64,000 nt of DNA from Globodera rostochiensis. Lineage: Eukaryota; Nematoda; Chromadorea; Rhabditida; Heteroderidae. The stretch covers positions 2,411,124 through 2,475,123 of the forward strand of contig JAEVLN010000013.1 of NCBI GenBank assembly GCA_018350325.1, written 5' to 3'. Every line of letters starts with the position of its first letter. Position 1 is the first letter of the stretch. Below, one piece after another: positions 11,691 through 22,600 of this stretch. The position numbers were made by a program, and so were the translations under genes. Under the pieces are notes generated by a model. The model searched no databases. It had not been told where the DNA came from and worked only from the letters and a program-made list of their open reading frames with translations.

Positions 11691-14600
11691 GATGATCGAG
11701 AACGTGCTCTTCGCACATACCAGGGCTGGCTGTTGCTTCCGTTCGTGACAGCGGCCTTACCACTCTCATCACTTTATATCATCGCTTCCATACGCGCCAT
11801 TCGTGCTCGAAGTGTAAGCAGAAAGTTTAGTGCTCTGCTTGTCAACAGAGCACTTGGGGATCTTTTTGCTAGTTTCGTGTCTTTTATCGCCGTCCTCTAC
11901 CTGCTCAGTGTCAGTCACATAAGGTGATGATGAGATTGGTAATAATGGCAATTGTTCAATTTTGTTGGTTGGCACGTAACGGCTCAAAATAAAGCTTAGA
12001 ATCGGATTCTACGGCTCCAAGCAAGAAACACGTTCTTTCGACTTTAAAAATTCTCATTTTCAAAAAATGTTGGGGACCAGCTTTATTATTATCGAAAGAA
12101 TTTTAGTGAAATTTAAAAAATGTTTCCGTTTTTTTAAAAATAAATTTACGCCCATCCCTGCTGCTATTTGTGATCCCTCAAAAGGTCAATGCTTTCCCAC
12201 TTCATTCTCTCTCTGTTCAGTGTCCATTGGGTCACATTGCTGAACAGCTTTTTCACCTCGTGCTTTTGGAGCGCGCTGGTCACTTACACTTCCATTGGCC
12301 TCCTCAAACTGTACGGAATTGCGAGGCCATTTCAGTACAAGGAAGTTGCCACAATGGAAAGGTGAGGGAGCCCCCCCCCCCCAACTGAGGGCCAACCCCC
12401 CCCCCAACTGAGGGCCAAGTAAAGCAATCCAATAACAGGTGTGTGATGCTCATCAAGTTGAGGTTGGCTTTCTCTCTCCCGAAATGATGCCCAAATAAGG
12501 AATTCTGCCTCCGGATTCGAGCTCCTTTATTCTAAATTCCTATATAAATTCAAAAATTATCAGAAACAAGAAAAATAATTTTTTTTTGGTTTGGAACAGA
12601 TTTGTTTTATGTTGTCGCTGTTTTTGAGTTTGGAAACAATTTGTTCTTCGCCTTAAATTTGTTCTTCGCCCTCAACCCTATTTCGGGTATTTTAAGATTT
12701 TTTTGAGCCTATTTTGGCATTTTTGGCGACTTTTTTGAACTTTTGTGCCTATTTCAAAAAATTTCTTAAGAAAAATGTAATAAAATTCGAATTTTTCTTG
12801 CCAACGTCACTAATTTTTTGAAAAAGAAAAAAAATACAATAAAATTCGACTTTTTTCTTCATTGAATTTCTTGCTTTTTTAGGCGCCTTTTTGCAATTTT
12901 AAAAGTAACAACCCTACTGTTTGATAATTTTCACATGTAAAAAAACAAGTTTTTAGTCCATTATTGTTATTTTTATACCCATTTTTGGAGCCTATTTTGG
13001 CATTTTTTGGAGCCTATTTTGGCATTTTTTGGAGCCTATTTTGGCATTTTTTGGAGCCTATTTTGGCATTTTTTGGAGCCTATTTTAAGCGCCTAGGTAA
13101 AATTTCACTAAAATCACTTAAAAACACGTTTATAGTTTTTCTTAGGTGCTGAAAACGATAGATCAATCAAAATTTTGGCGCGGAAAAGCATTTAAACCGG
13201 TTTTTGAACGGTTTAAAAATTGCCAAAAATGGACATTTTTGACCAAAATTTTGTATCTTCCCGTGGACCAATTGCAACAAATTTAATATCATTCGATAGC
13301 TCTCGACGAGACAAATCGATCTATTTGTGAAGAAATTCGATCAGATGGATGCCGGCCAACTGAGTCCCAGTGTAAAAAAGACACTTCAGTACCACTAATA
13401 AAAGATGAGCGATTGTCAAAAACCTTTTATACCAAATCAGAATATTAAATGCAGAGTGACGGCATAAAAAGCACATTTCAGTACGAAATATAATGAAACC
13501 TCTTTCAACCACAGACAACTAACTGTCTAACTGTAAACAAAAGCCAACTGTGCACGCACCCCCGACGGAGAAGGCAAGCCTAAAGCCTAAGCTAATGCGC
13601 CCCCGAACCTAAGCCTAACGCGGCCCCGACGGAGGGTGGCGAATTACTAATATTAACAGATTAACTTAGCCGTTGATGAAAATAGCCTTTTCACACACCC
13701 ACCTTTTGACTTCCCCATGCGCCCATAAGTACCATTTGGTCAATAGCCGGTGTTTAATGGTACTGAATCTTTTTTACACTGGGACTCAGTTGGCCGGCAT
13801 CCAAATGGAGTCTGATCGAATTTCTTCACACCTAGATCGATTTGTCTCGTCGAGAGCTGTCGAATGATATTAAATTTGTTGCAATTGGTCCACGGGAAGA
13901 TACAAAATTTTGGTCAAAAATCTCTTGGCAATTTTAAATCGGTTTAAAGGTCGAGCGCGCTAAAATTTCAAGTTACCTATTCATTTTTAGCGCATAAGAA
14001 ACGGTTTTGGGTCATTTCCTTTCTGGGCCCTATGATCAACATTTTCCCTGATTTTTAACAAATTTCCGTTATTTAACCTTTTTTGTGGCCTTTTCGTCCA
14101 TCCCCGGCGCCGGCCTCCGACTTTTCAAAAGACAGCCCCCCAGAGTCCCATTTTTGTGCCAGAGCCTACCACTTTCTCCCATCCCTCCCAAGCTGGGCAT
14201 GCTTCGCACTGATAATGTTCTTTACGATGGGCTTCACATTGATCGTCAAAATTGAGTTTCTGGCCAATTTGACGGGATGTAAAGTGGAGAATTGCCTTTC
14301 CTGGATGTATCGGGTGCGCAACATATTCACAATATTGCTCTACATCACAACTCTGATCTGTTTTGTGCTTACGGGTTGGAGAGGGTCCTTTTCGATCATT
14401 CAAATTAAAACATAGTCATGCTCATCAAGAAGGCGAAAAGAAGGTCGGGAACTCTTCGCGCAGGAACCCTAAACTCTGAACAGCAGCGTTGTTTCAAAAG
14501 GCGTTACCAATTTCCATTAGTCAAAGTGAGGGGGAGGGGAGGGGAGGGGAGGGGGGGGGGGGGAGGAGGAGTTGTACAAGCGGTCAAAATTGGTTTCCAA

Positions 14601-15340
14601 TTTCGGCATTCAGCTAAGCCTTGGGGTGGGCACATTCGCCGTCTTCCACCTCCCCTACACACTTTGGATGATCGCTCTGTGAGTGCCTGCCGTCTGTTTG
14701 TTGTCTTTTGTTCCATTTGCCCCCCTCCCCTCCAGCGTCTTCGCTGACAACTGTTACTTCATCCGGCATTACAATCTGATGCAGATGTCGCTTGGCTTTA
14801 TCCGTCTGTTCGTCTTAATTCGCATCATTTTGGACGCTCTGATTGGCTTTTATATGGACGGAGAGGTATTTGATTGATTGAATAGGATTGAGCCTCAACC
14901 CTTCGGGGGCCGCATGCGCGCGTAACGATGAGAATGTCGTGTCGTGTCGAGGGTTCATTTTGATTGATTTGGCATAATCATAATGCGCGATGACTCTCTT
15001 TTTCTCCCCTTAACAGCTCAAACGGGAAATCGTGCAGCTTCTCCGTTTTGGTGTTGCGTCAAAACCCGCACGAACTTCAGCAATGAAACTGTCAACGACC
15101 ACAAATTCGGGAGTGATTTCTTCCGAGTCGATGCCTGACAATGTCGCCGCAGGGATCGAAATGAATCGAACGAAAATAAATGCGGCGGACGCCAATAAAG
15201 CGCGACAGCAGCAGAAGAAGCCGCTCTCCGTGAAAATAGCGCCAAAAACGGAGGACAAAATGGGCGAGGCGCAGCGAAGAAGGCATTCGGAAAAATGGGA
15301 AAGCGTTCAAATGGAAGAAAGGCGGCCGAAAAAGTATTGA
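11691..15340 (+). CDS. Rhodopsin-class seven-transmembrane receptor (nematode orphan GPCR)
   Basis: Probable cell-surface chemosensory or peptide receptor. Exons in frame: 11691-11923 (TM1-2; LLVNRALGDLFASF), 12221-12361 (TM3 and start of loop 2; LKLYGIARPFQY), 12439 to about 12480 (start of TM4, end unclear), about 14083-14374 (loop with a Cys, then TM5), 14416-14525 (basic loop 3), 14614-14678 (TM6; VGTFAVFHLPYTLW), 14736-14865 (TM7; RIILDALIGFYMDGE in the NPxxY position), 15017-15340 (charged tail to TGA). The first coding exon with the ATG and the rest of TM4 were not found; the 1.6 kb between exons 3 and 4 is filled by a minisatellite and a TIR element. It fits nematode serpentine receptors, but I cannot assign the subfamily. 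Ligand unknown. Confidence 0.72.
12984..13086 (+). repeat. 21-bp minisatellite, about five copies
   Basis: Five near-perfect copies of a 21-bp unit containing 'ggagcctattttggcattt', in the long intron of the GPCR gene. The open frame across it translates as a simple repeat. Confidence 0.9.
13170..13979. mobile_element. Long-TIR element in GPCR intron
   Basis: About 225 bp at the left (from aattttggcgcgg through 'ccaactgagtcccagtgta') recurs in inverse at about 13765-13979 with scattered mismatches. The interior of about 370 bp has no coding potential. It shares the 'AACTGAGTCCCAGT' motif with the elements at 6.1 and 30 kb. No clean target duplication was found. Confidence 0.65.
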
Positions 15341-15488
15341 GAAGGGACGGACTTAACGAAATGGACAAAATCCTGCGGCAGAATGCTTTTCAGGGAATTC
15401 GTCACAACAGATAATGTTTCCCATTAGTTGATATTATTTGGCATTATGTACATATTTCCATTTATGTTTGATTTGTCACCCCCAAAAC
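15341..15488. other. GPCR 3' flank
   Basis: AT-rich sequence between the receptor stop and the outer hAT-like element. No further feature is visible. Confidence 0.5.
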
Positions 15489-16091
15489 TAGGGTAGGACG
15501 GGACCGGGACTTTGGGAAAAACCGGGACCGGAACTTTTCAAAAGAGAATTTTTTTTGAAATAATGGTAAAACAAAATTTTTTTTGTTATTCACAAATATC
15601 TTCCTCATTGTCTTTAATAGGGTTGTTGGCGGCGGTCGGTTAACCGAACCGAAACCGGGGGTCGTAAAACCGGCCTAACCGAAAACCGGCTCATCGGTTT
15701 GAACCCCACCCCGACCGGTAGGGGACAACTGAGTCTGGTCAACTGAGTCTGGTGGCCAACTGAGTCTGGTTGGCAGGAAAAAAGTTTTTGAGCGGCATAA
15801 AAATTAAAATTCAAGCAACTTATTCGAAAAATATATAACTTTCTTAAACAAAAATTAAAGCAAACAGACATTAACATATTCAACAACAAAAACTAATTCA
15901 TTGATTCATTCTTCATGTGATAATTTTTGGAAATTTCGGCAAGAAAATCGGTTATTCTTTCAGGGTTTTGATTCTGCATGGCATATTGATGGTCGCCCAA
16001 AAAATGATACCTGGGGTTCCTTAGGCTTAGGCCTATGCCACTGGCTTGGGGTTTGTTAGGCTTAGGCCTAAGCCTATTAATGTAAAAACGG

Positions 16092-17389
16092 CGCTGCCGT
16101 GCATTTCGCCTATGTACCACTTCGCCTACGTACCATTTCGCCTATGTACCATTTTGCCTACACAGCCAAAATGTACCACTTCGCCTACAAAGCCAAAATG
16201 TACCACTTCGCCTACAAAGCCAAAATGTACCACTTCGCCTACAAAGCCAAAATGTACCACTTCGCCTACAAAGCCAAAATGTACCACTTCGCCTACGTAC
16301 CATTTCGCCTACACAGCCAAAAAATACCATTTCGCCTATAAATTTAAAAATTCGATTTTCTTGGCTTATTTCTTTGACTAATTGATGGTTTATTTACAAA
16401 TTAGATTCAGTCGAAAGCAATGAATCATAATCCATCCTTGAACAAGTATAATAGATTTAGATAAAGGGAAATGAATATTGAAAAATTGGTGCGCTGCAAA
16501 ATTGAGGGACTGCAGAAGATGAATAAGCACTACATTGCAGTAGAGCAAAGTTCGGTTCGAGAAGAAGAAACAAATCAGTCAATGCTTCATCGCGATTCGT
16601 CGATCACTTCTGTTGGAGACGAAAACTTGGAGCCTGTTGAATTTGAACTGGGAAAGACGATACGAGGAAAAGAGTGCGCGTGGTATAATGGTATGTCTAA
16701 TAAAAATCACCCCGCTTTGTCGGACTTTTTGCGCGCAGTTTCGGATGATGCTGACAAACAGCATGACATATATCGCTCAGCCCGGCTACATCGAAACATT
16801 CAGCTTCGCCACAAGAAATTTGTTTTGCAGGAACGTGCGATCATGACCACGCTTCAGGATGCCGAATATGGGCTCCACAATCGAGCAGGACGAATGACGA
16901 GTTTTTAAAATTTTAAAAGAGATTATTCACCAATTATCCCAAATGTTATCCCGTGATTTTTCTTTTCTTCGTCACTATTCGGTTTACTCATCTTTTATGC
17001 TGGTATCCTTTTATAATTCTATTACCAAAATCTATTCAATCATTCATTTTGTATCATTTTTTTTTGTCAATGGAATGAGTTAATAAAATTGAAGCTACTG
17101 CTTAAATAGTTTGTCAAAGAAAATTAAAAAAAAAAATTGATTTTAAACATTTGTAGGCGAAATGGTACTTTTTGGCTGTGTAGGCAAAATGGTATGTAGG
17201 CGAAATGGTATGTAGGCAAAATGGTATTTTTTGGCTTTGTAGGCGATGTGGTACTTTTTAGCTTTGTAGGCAAAATGGTACATAGGCGAAATGGTACGTA
17301 GGCGAAGTGGTACATTTTGGCTGTGTAGGCGAAGTGGTACATTTTGACTGCGTAGGCGAAGTGGTACATAGGCGAAATGCAGCCGCGCC
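16092..17389. mobile_element. Mutator-like element with TTCGCCTA arrays and one ORF (innermost)
   Basis: The ends 'gtgcatttcgcctatgtacc' and its inverse match closely. Subterminal arrays of a 27-bp unit containing TACCACTTCGCCTACAAAG run inward from both sides in opposite orientation (about 16110-16340 and 17154-17375). AAAAACGG occurs directly outside both ends (16084-16091, 17390-17397); at least 8 bp are duplicated. The related element at 44105-44855 has a clean 9-bp duplication, so Mutator-like is the best guess. Unlike other small elements here, it contains an intact ORF (16471-16908). Confidence 0.65.
16471..16908 (+). CDS. 145-residue protein of unknown function inside TIR element
   Basis: ATG-started open frame of 145 codons between the two inverted subterminal arrays, preceded at about 16448 by TATAATAG and followed by an AT-rich tail. 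It is hydrophilic and charged, with a QLRHKK basic stretch near residue 110. There is no signal peptide, membrane segment, zinc ligand pattern or DDE-like motif. I do not recognise it, and it is too short for a transposase. It may be a captured host exon, an accessory protein of the element, or a chance frame. The relative at 44.1-44.9 kb keeps homologous flanks but not this frame. Confidence 0.45.
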   Translation: MNIEKLVRCKIEGLQKMNKHYIAVEQSSVREEETNQSMLHRDSSITSVGDENLEPVEFELGKTIRGKECAWYNGMSNKNHPALSDFLRAVSDDADKQHDIYRSARLHRNIQLRHKKFVLQERAIMTTLQDAEYGLHNRAGRMTSF

Positions 17390-19069
17390 AAAAACGGATA
17401 ACAAATAGAAATTTTTCAAAAAATCATAAATGTTGAAATCATAGATTGGATGATGTCAAATGATAAATCTGATGTCATTTTCGTGATTTCCGTTCTCGAT
17501 AACCCCGGAGTACTTCTCAGCTGATTTTTAAAAAAAAATTCGGGGACCTATATAAGACACCATTAACATTTTTTGTTTAAGAAACATATTTTTTTTAGTA
17601 TCTGTTTATTTTTTTAGTATATGTTTCTTGTCTTTTTATTTTACAAAATTTAAGTTCAAAAATTTTTCCTGCCAACCAGACTCAGTCGGCCAGACTCAGT
17701 TGGCCTAGACTCAGTTGACCCTGACTCAGTTTGGTCAGACTCAGTTGGCCAGACTCAGTTGGCCAGACTCAGTTGGCCAGACTCAATTAGCCAGACTCAA
17801 TCGGCCAGACTCAGTTGGGCCGTTCCCCACCCCGACTGAGTAATTTATTTTTTATCACTTTCGGTGAGCATCTATGGTGGACGAAGCAAATAATCGAAAT
17901 TAATATTTTTTAAAATTGGTAATTATTGGACCAATTTTCTTAACAAATTCGTTAAATCTCAAAAAAAATTTCCCGGACTCTTATCACTCCTAAATGACCG
18001 GATTTTTAAATTTTTGGCCGAAAATCTGTTAACAAAATTTTCTCGGCGGCGCCTATCGGCACCGCCAAACCCCCCCCCCCCCTCTCCCACCCCGCCTCAA
18101 AAGAAAAATAGGCCTAAATAGAGCCACTGACAGGGCCTTAGCCAGAAAAAGTTTTAGGGGCAACAATAAATAGTCGTAGGGTGGGGAGGGGTGGGGAGGG
18201 GTGGGGAGGGGTGGGGAGGGGAGGGGGGGGGGCATTTTGGGGGTTTATTACGTTTCTTACGCAATTTTTTTCAAATTTCAAAATTTTTTATTTTTTAGAA
18301 ATGGAAGCAGTCCGACGATGACAATAGGAACCACCGGGAAAATTTTTGGGATTTTTGTTAATAAACCTCATCAAAATTTAGCAAAATTATGCATTTTTTC
18401 GGAGTTTCGGGAAATTTTTCAAAAAAAAAATATGTTTACGTAAGAGTGGAGGGGATTTCCGGCGTGGAAATTTACAAATATGGCAATCTTTGTTAAGAAA
18501 ATTGAAGCAAAAGCTCAGAAAGATGTGATAAATTTATTTCAAAAATTCTTTTTTTCTCAACATTGATTTTAAAGAAAACTGAATTCGTCAAACCAAAAAA
18601 ATGAAATAAAATTTGCCAAAACCGCTTTCGGTTTTCGGTTAACCGGGTGTCGGCCAGAACCAAAAACCGGTACCCCCGGTTTAAAACCGACCGCCCACAA
18701 CCCTAGTCTTTAACTTCAATTTTTATCATATCATTTTTTTGAGATTTTGCTTTACTTTTAGGGGGTGGAGGTCAGAAAATTTTTTGAAATTTTGACTATT
18801 TTTTAAGAAAGGTCATCAAAATTTTAGCAAAATTAAGCATTTCGGGGAAAAAACTGGTTTACGTAAGAGTGGAGGATGTCCGACGGGGAAATTTTTTGAA
18901 CATTTTAATGATATTTGTTAAGAAAATTGAAGCAAAAATTCAGGAAGACGTGATGAATTTATTTCAAAAAATCTTGTTTTGCTTTTAATTAAAAATATTT
19001 AAAAACTATTAAAACATTTTTATTATTGGGGCAAGATTATACGAGTAGAGGAAAATGATAAATTAGTGT

Positions 19070-19160
19070 TGCCCTCAAGCGGATTCGAACCCGACACACA
19101 ACATTTGACTCGTCGGAAGACAAACCACTAAGACACCGAACCAGTTGTTTTCTCAAATTA
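19070..19160 (-). other. tRNA-derived (SINE-like) segment in hAT element 1
   Basis: Read on the minus strand, it has an A-box-like GTGTCTTAGTGGTTTG followed about 40 bp later by a B-box-like GGGTTCGAATCCG. The same segment occurs at about 41620-41710 inside the sister hAT-like copy. I could not fold a full cloverleaf, so I read it as a tRNA-derived piece carried by the transposon family rather than a functional tRNA gene. Confidence 0.5.
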
Positions 19161-19692
19161 GTCAGCTTACATAATGGTGTAAGATCGTTCACGCTGCTTG
19201 CCTCAGTAAACCAAAAATATTGAAATTGTCGCTCGCTGATGCCATCATTAGGGGTGTACATTTAGTCCCGGTCCCGGCGGGACCAAAAACCGGGAAATCC
19301 CGTCTCGGTACCGGTCCCTTCCTACCCTACCCAAACCTCCGCATTTTAGTCATTTTGTTTGGGGAGTGTGCCGATATGTTGAATATACATGGACAGATTT
19401 TGTCCGGAAGTCATTCGCGATAACATTCATTCGTCTCAGCTTCCGTCCGTGCCATTCGCCTTTCCCTAATTTGTTTTGTTGGCCGGATCATCCCCATCCC
19501 CCCCATCCCCGACGGACTTTGCCACCAAATAAGTGGTGGCATCCACGCCCATTGCCCCCAAATCCTCCATTAGCTGATTGGACCGACGGATTGTACCGCA
19601 CCCAATCGGTTTAGTTGGGTGTTTAACTTCCTTCATGGCTTCTCCCAATCCGTTGCTTTCCTTACAAAGTCTTCGCCCATTTGTCCCGGACG

Positions 19693-22600
19693 ATGCTTTA
19701 CCTTGTGCACCCCCTGCTCCTCTTTTTCTTCTTGCGCCATGTTAGCCTCCAGCAAAATGACTCTTCAACCATATCGGCCACTTCCAACTCTTCCCGGTCT
19801 TTAAATGCTACGATAAACCACCACCCGACGAATGGACTCAAAGTGAGTGATTGGCTGAGTTTTGAGTTTGATCACTACCCGTTTTGTGCTTTAGGGGCGC
19901 TTTTCTGGCAATGATACTTCGGAGACGACCACGTCCCGTTCATTGGAGTTGATGAACAACCCCAAATTGAGGTGCCCTCCTCCCTCTTCTTGGGCACCCT
20001 ATTCTCTCTCTCCCTTCACCTTTCAGCGGGTTCAAAGTGCGCATTGGTCACATCGGAGCAGTGAATGTAATGCCGAAGGCAGAACAAATTCTGGAGATAT
20101 GTCGGAAGGAACTGTGGAAGGAGGGCGTGCTTAGCGAGGACTTTGACGTTGAGTGAGTGGGCGAGCTTAAGGGGGAGGCGACGGGTGCCGGCAGGTCACT
20201 GCTGAGGTTTCTGTTTCAGGATTATTTCCCAGATGGGCTGTGGAGAAAGCTTTGAAGGCGTGGCGGTCGGGGCGGACATGTTCCATCAGCAGAATGTGAA
20301 GGCGTTTATTGGGCCGTACTGTAACGCGGAGATGGACGCGGTGAGTGCGTTGAAATTGCGGTTACATAAAGGAACCGAATTAAAAATTGTTTTAAGGTGA
20401 GCAAAATGGCCGCTTTCTGGTTTGTGGGGCTATTGGCCACATTTATGAAAAGGCCTCCCTTTCCTTCGAAGGAATGTGCCCATCATTGGCTACATGGCCG
20501 CTAACAACATTTTCTCCGACAAAAACATTTACAAAACCTTGGCCCGCGTGTCGCTTCGCACGGTGACAATGAACGAATTCGTTCGGTGGCCGCTTTCCCT
20601 ACAATTGATGCCCCCTTTTAGACGAACTCTCTGGCCCTGGCGGTGTACTTTCTCCTTCGCCATTACAATTGGAATCGGGTGGGTTCAGCAGGCCAAAAGG
20701 AGTCAACAAAAACTTCATTTTCTTAGGTGGCCATTGTGACCAATACAGGTAACGCCCGACCGACCAACCTTTTAGAACAATGATCACCAAAAACAAAAAA
20801 TAGGTCCGATGGCATTTGAACGCACGCAGGCTTTTGAGGAAGTATTCCATTCGAAACACATAAACATCGTGAAGAAAGTGCTGTTCGAAGAGAACGCCGA
20901 CGCGAAAACGATACTGGCTAGTGGCTACTTGGAAGACCTGAAGAATTCGGCAAGAGGTCAGTGGAATGTGCCCAATTGGTTGGAACTTCGGTCATTCGTT
21001 TTTCATCAGTGATTATCGGTGTGTTTTCCTCCACCCGCGAGATGACCAAGGAGTTTATGCAGGCGGTCAGCTCCGCCAACCTGAAGACCCACGAATTTGT
21101 CTTCATCCTGCCCTGGCTGCAAGCCGAGGCCAAAGACTCGTCGCCATGGATTGGCGCCGACGGGCAAATAATCCAAAATGTGCGCGATTACTTCACCGGA
21201 TCCATCATTGTCGGTTTCCCTGCAGTTTCAACCAATTCGCCCATTTTACTCACAAATCAGATCGACGATGTTAACGGGTTCGACAACACCATTCTGGCAC
21301 CATTCAAAGAACGCATCGAGTCTAATGGTCTTTTGGTGGACAACCTGAACCTGGTCAGAACGTCACATCAGTTGGGCTTTCAATCAACAGATATTCCCGT
21401 TCAGCAAAACATTTACGGATACATTCATTTGTACGATGCGCTGAAGCTCTATTCATTAGCTGCCCGAATGGCACTGAACGAGACAGGCGGAAACCCGAAT
21501 GTGACCATCGACGGACGCTTTCTGTGGAACAAAATGCGCCGAATGCAATTTCCTGGTGCCATTACTCATCCAAAAAGTGGATGCCAACCAATCCTTTCAG
21601 GTCTTGTCAGTGCCGAGGGGGTCTCTTCTGGACTGGTGAGGAAGGGGGGGGGAGAAAGGGAGAGGATGAGGCACCCTATGCCAAAAGCATCCGCACATTA
21701 GGGGGGGGGGGCTTTTTTTGTGAACAAAAGGCTTTTAGGTGGTGATGGACGATTTGGCCGAACGTGCTGCCGTTTACGCTGGTAAGTGCAAAAGGGTTGG
21801 GGGTTTATGGTAGGTAACGGAAAACATTTGTCGCCTTCAGCGTTTTATGTTGCTCCAAACCGAGACGATGTGATGAAGATGGTCTGACAATGGACAACAA
21901 TTCAATTCAATTCGTTCATTCATTCACTCTTTGGCACGCTATTCTTTTAGGTGGAAATGGCCCCTTTACCAAGTCCAAACTGTGATGGGATCATCAACAA
22001 AAGTGGCTGTTTTGAGCTCAAATTAGCCGACCTTTTGACGGGCTTTTGGCCTTCCGCCGACGGCCGACTTCCGCCAGACGAAGTAACAGTCGCGCTATTC
22101 ACAAAATCCTTTGTCAATTTCAAAAATAAAGCCCGTCTGCGGCTTCCGCAACGAAAGATGCGATTACACGCTGATGATCATCATTGGCATCCTGGCTTTG
22201 GTCGCACTGCTTGGAGCCGCTGCCGGGTTCATTTTCTTCCGCATTCTGTTCGACCCTTCGCGTCTCTCCCAATTCAAGTGCCTTTTTCTGCAGGGAGAAT
22301 CGAGCCCTTTCCCGAACTTCGTGGCGCATTTTCCGCGATGATATGCGCATTGTCAGCATTGAGGAAATGAAGTCAATGGTTAATGCTCCCTCACCCGTTC
22401 ATTCTGATCAAAACCTTCCCCAATAAATTGGAGTTGTCCATCGGCTCCTCCAAAACCAAAATGTCCAATATGGCCCGATTTGCCAAGCATCACGCTGTGA
22501 TCGGCACCAACACTCACGCGTCCTTCCATTTGTACCCCCAGCGAAGACCAATCTCATTCTCACGAATCGACCTCCAACTGCTGACGCTGATGAAGCAGCT

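Larger units (their letters stand above)
15720..17832. mobile_element. TIR element with AACTGAGTCTGG arrays, inside element 2
   Basis: The left end has three CCAACTGAGTCTGG-type units (15727-15775). The right end has about ten units in opposite orientation (17675-17825). The outermost sequences ggggacaactgag and its partner ending gttcccc are roughly inverted. The exact ends are ambiguous because CCACCCCGAC occurs on both flanks. Confidence 0.55.
15618..18705. mobile_element. hAT-like element 2, inserted in element 1
   Basis: The ends TAGGGTTGTTGGCGG and CCGCCCACAACCCTA are flanked by a perfect 8-bp duplication GTCTTTAA at 15610-15617 and 18706-18713. Subterminal GGTTAACCG and CCGGTTT motifs lie inside each end. 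The related copy at 41067-41846 reads straight through this site with a single GTCTTTAA, so the insertion is confirmed by an empty paralogue. Confidence 0.85.
15489..19329. mobile_element. hAT-like element 1 (outer shell of a four-level nest)
   Basis: The ends TAGGGTAGGACGGGA and its near-complement ending TTCCTACCCTA are flanked by CCCAAAAC (15481-15488) and CCCAAACC (19330-19337), an 8-bp duplication with one mismatch. Subterminal CCGGGAC repeats lie inside each end. It belongs to the same family as 41067-41846, which is a short uninterrupted copy. It has no transposase of its own. Its interior is split by the element at 15618-18705, and a tRNA-like segment lies in its right part. Confidence 0.75.

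Noticed and set aside
16110..17375. TTCGCCTA arrays as a repeat-protein gene (frames at 16046-16381, 17124-17391)
   Set aside because: The frames follow the 27-bp unit and stop with it. The arrays are inverted subterminal repeats of a transposon.
19070..19160. Functional tRNA gene
   Set aside because: Box A and B resemble a tRNA, but I cannot form acceptor and anticodon stems, and the same segment recurs in transposon copies.
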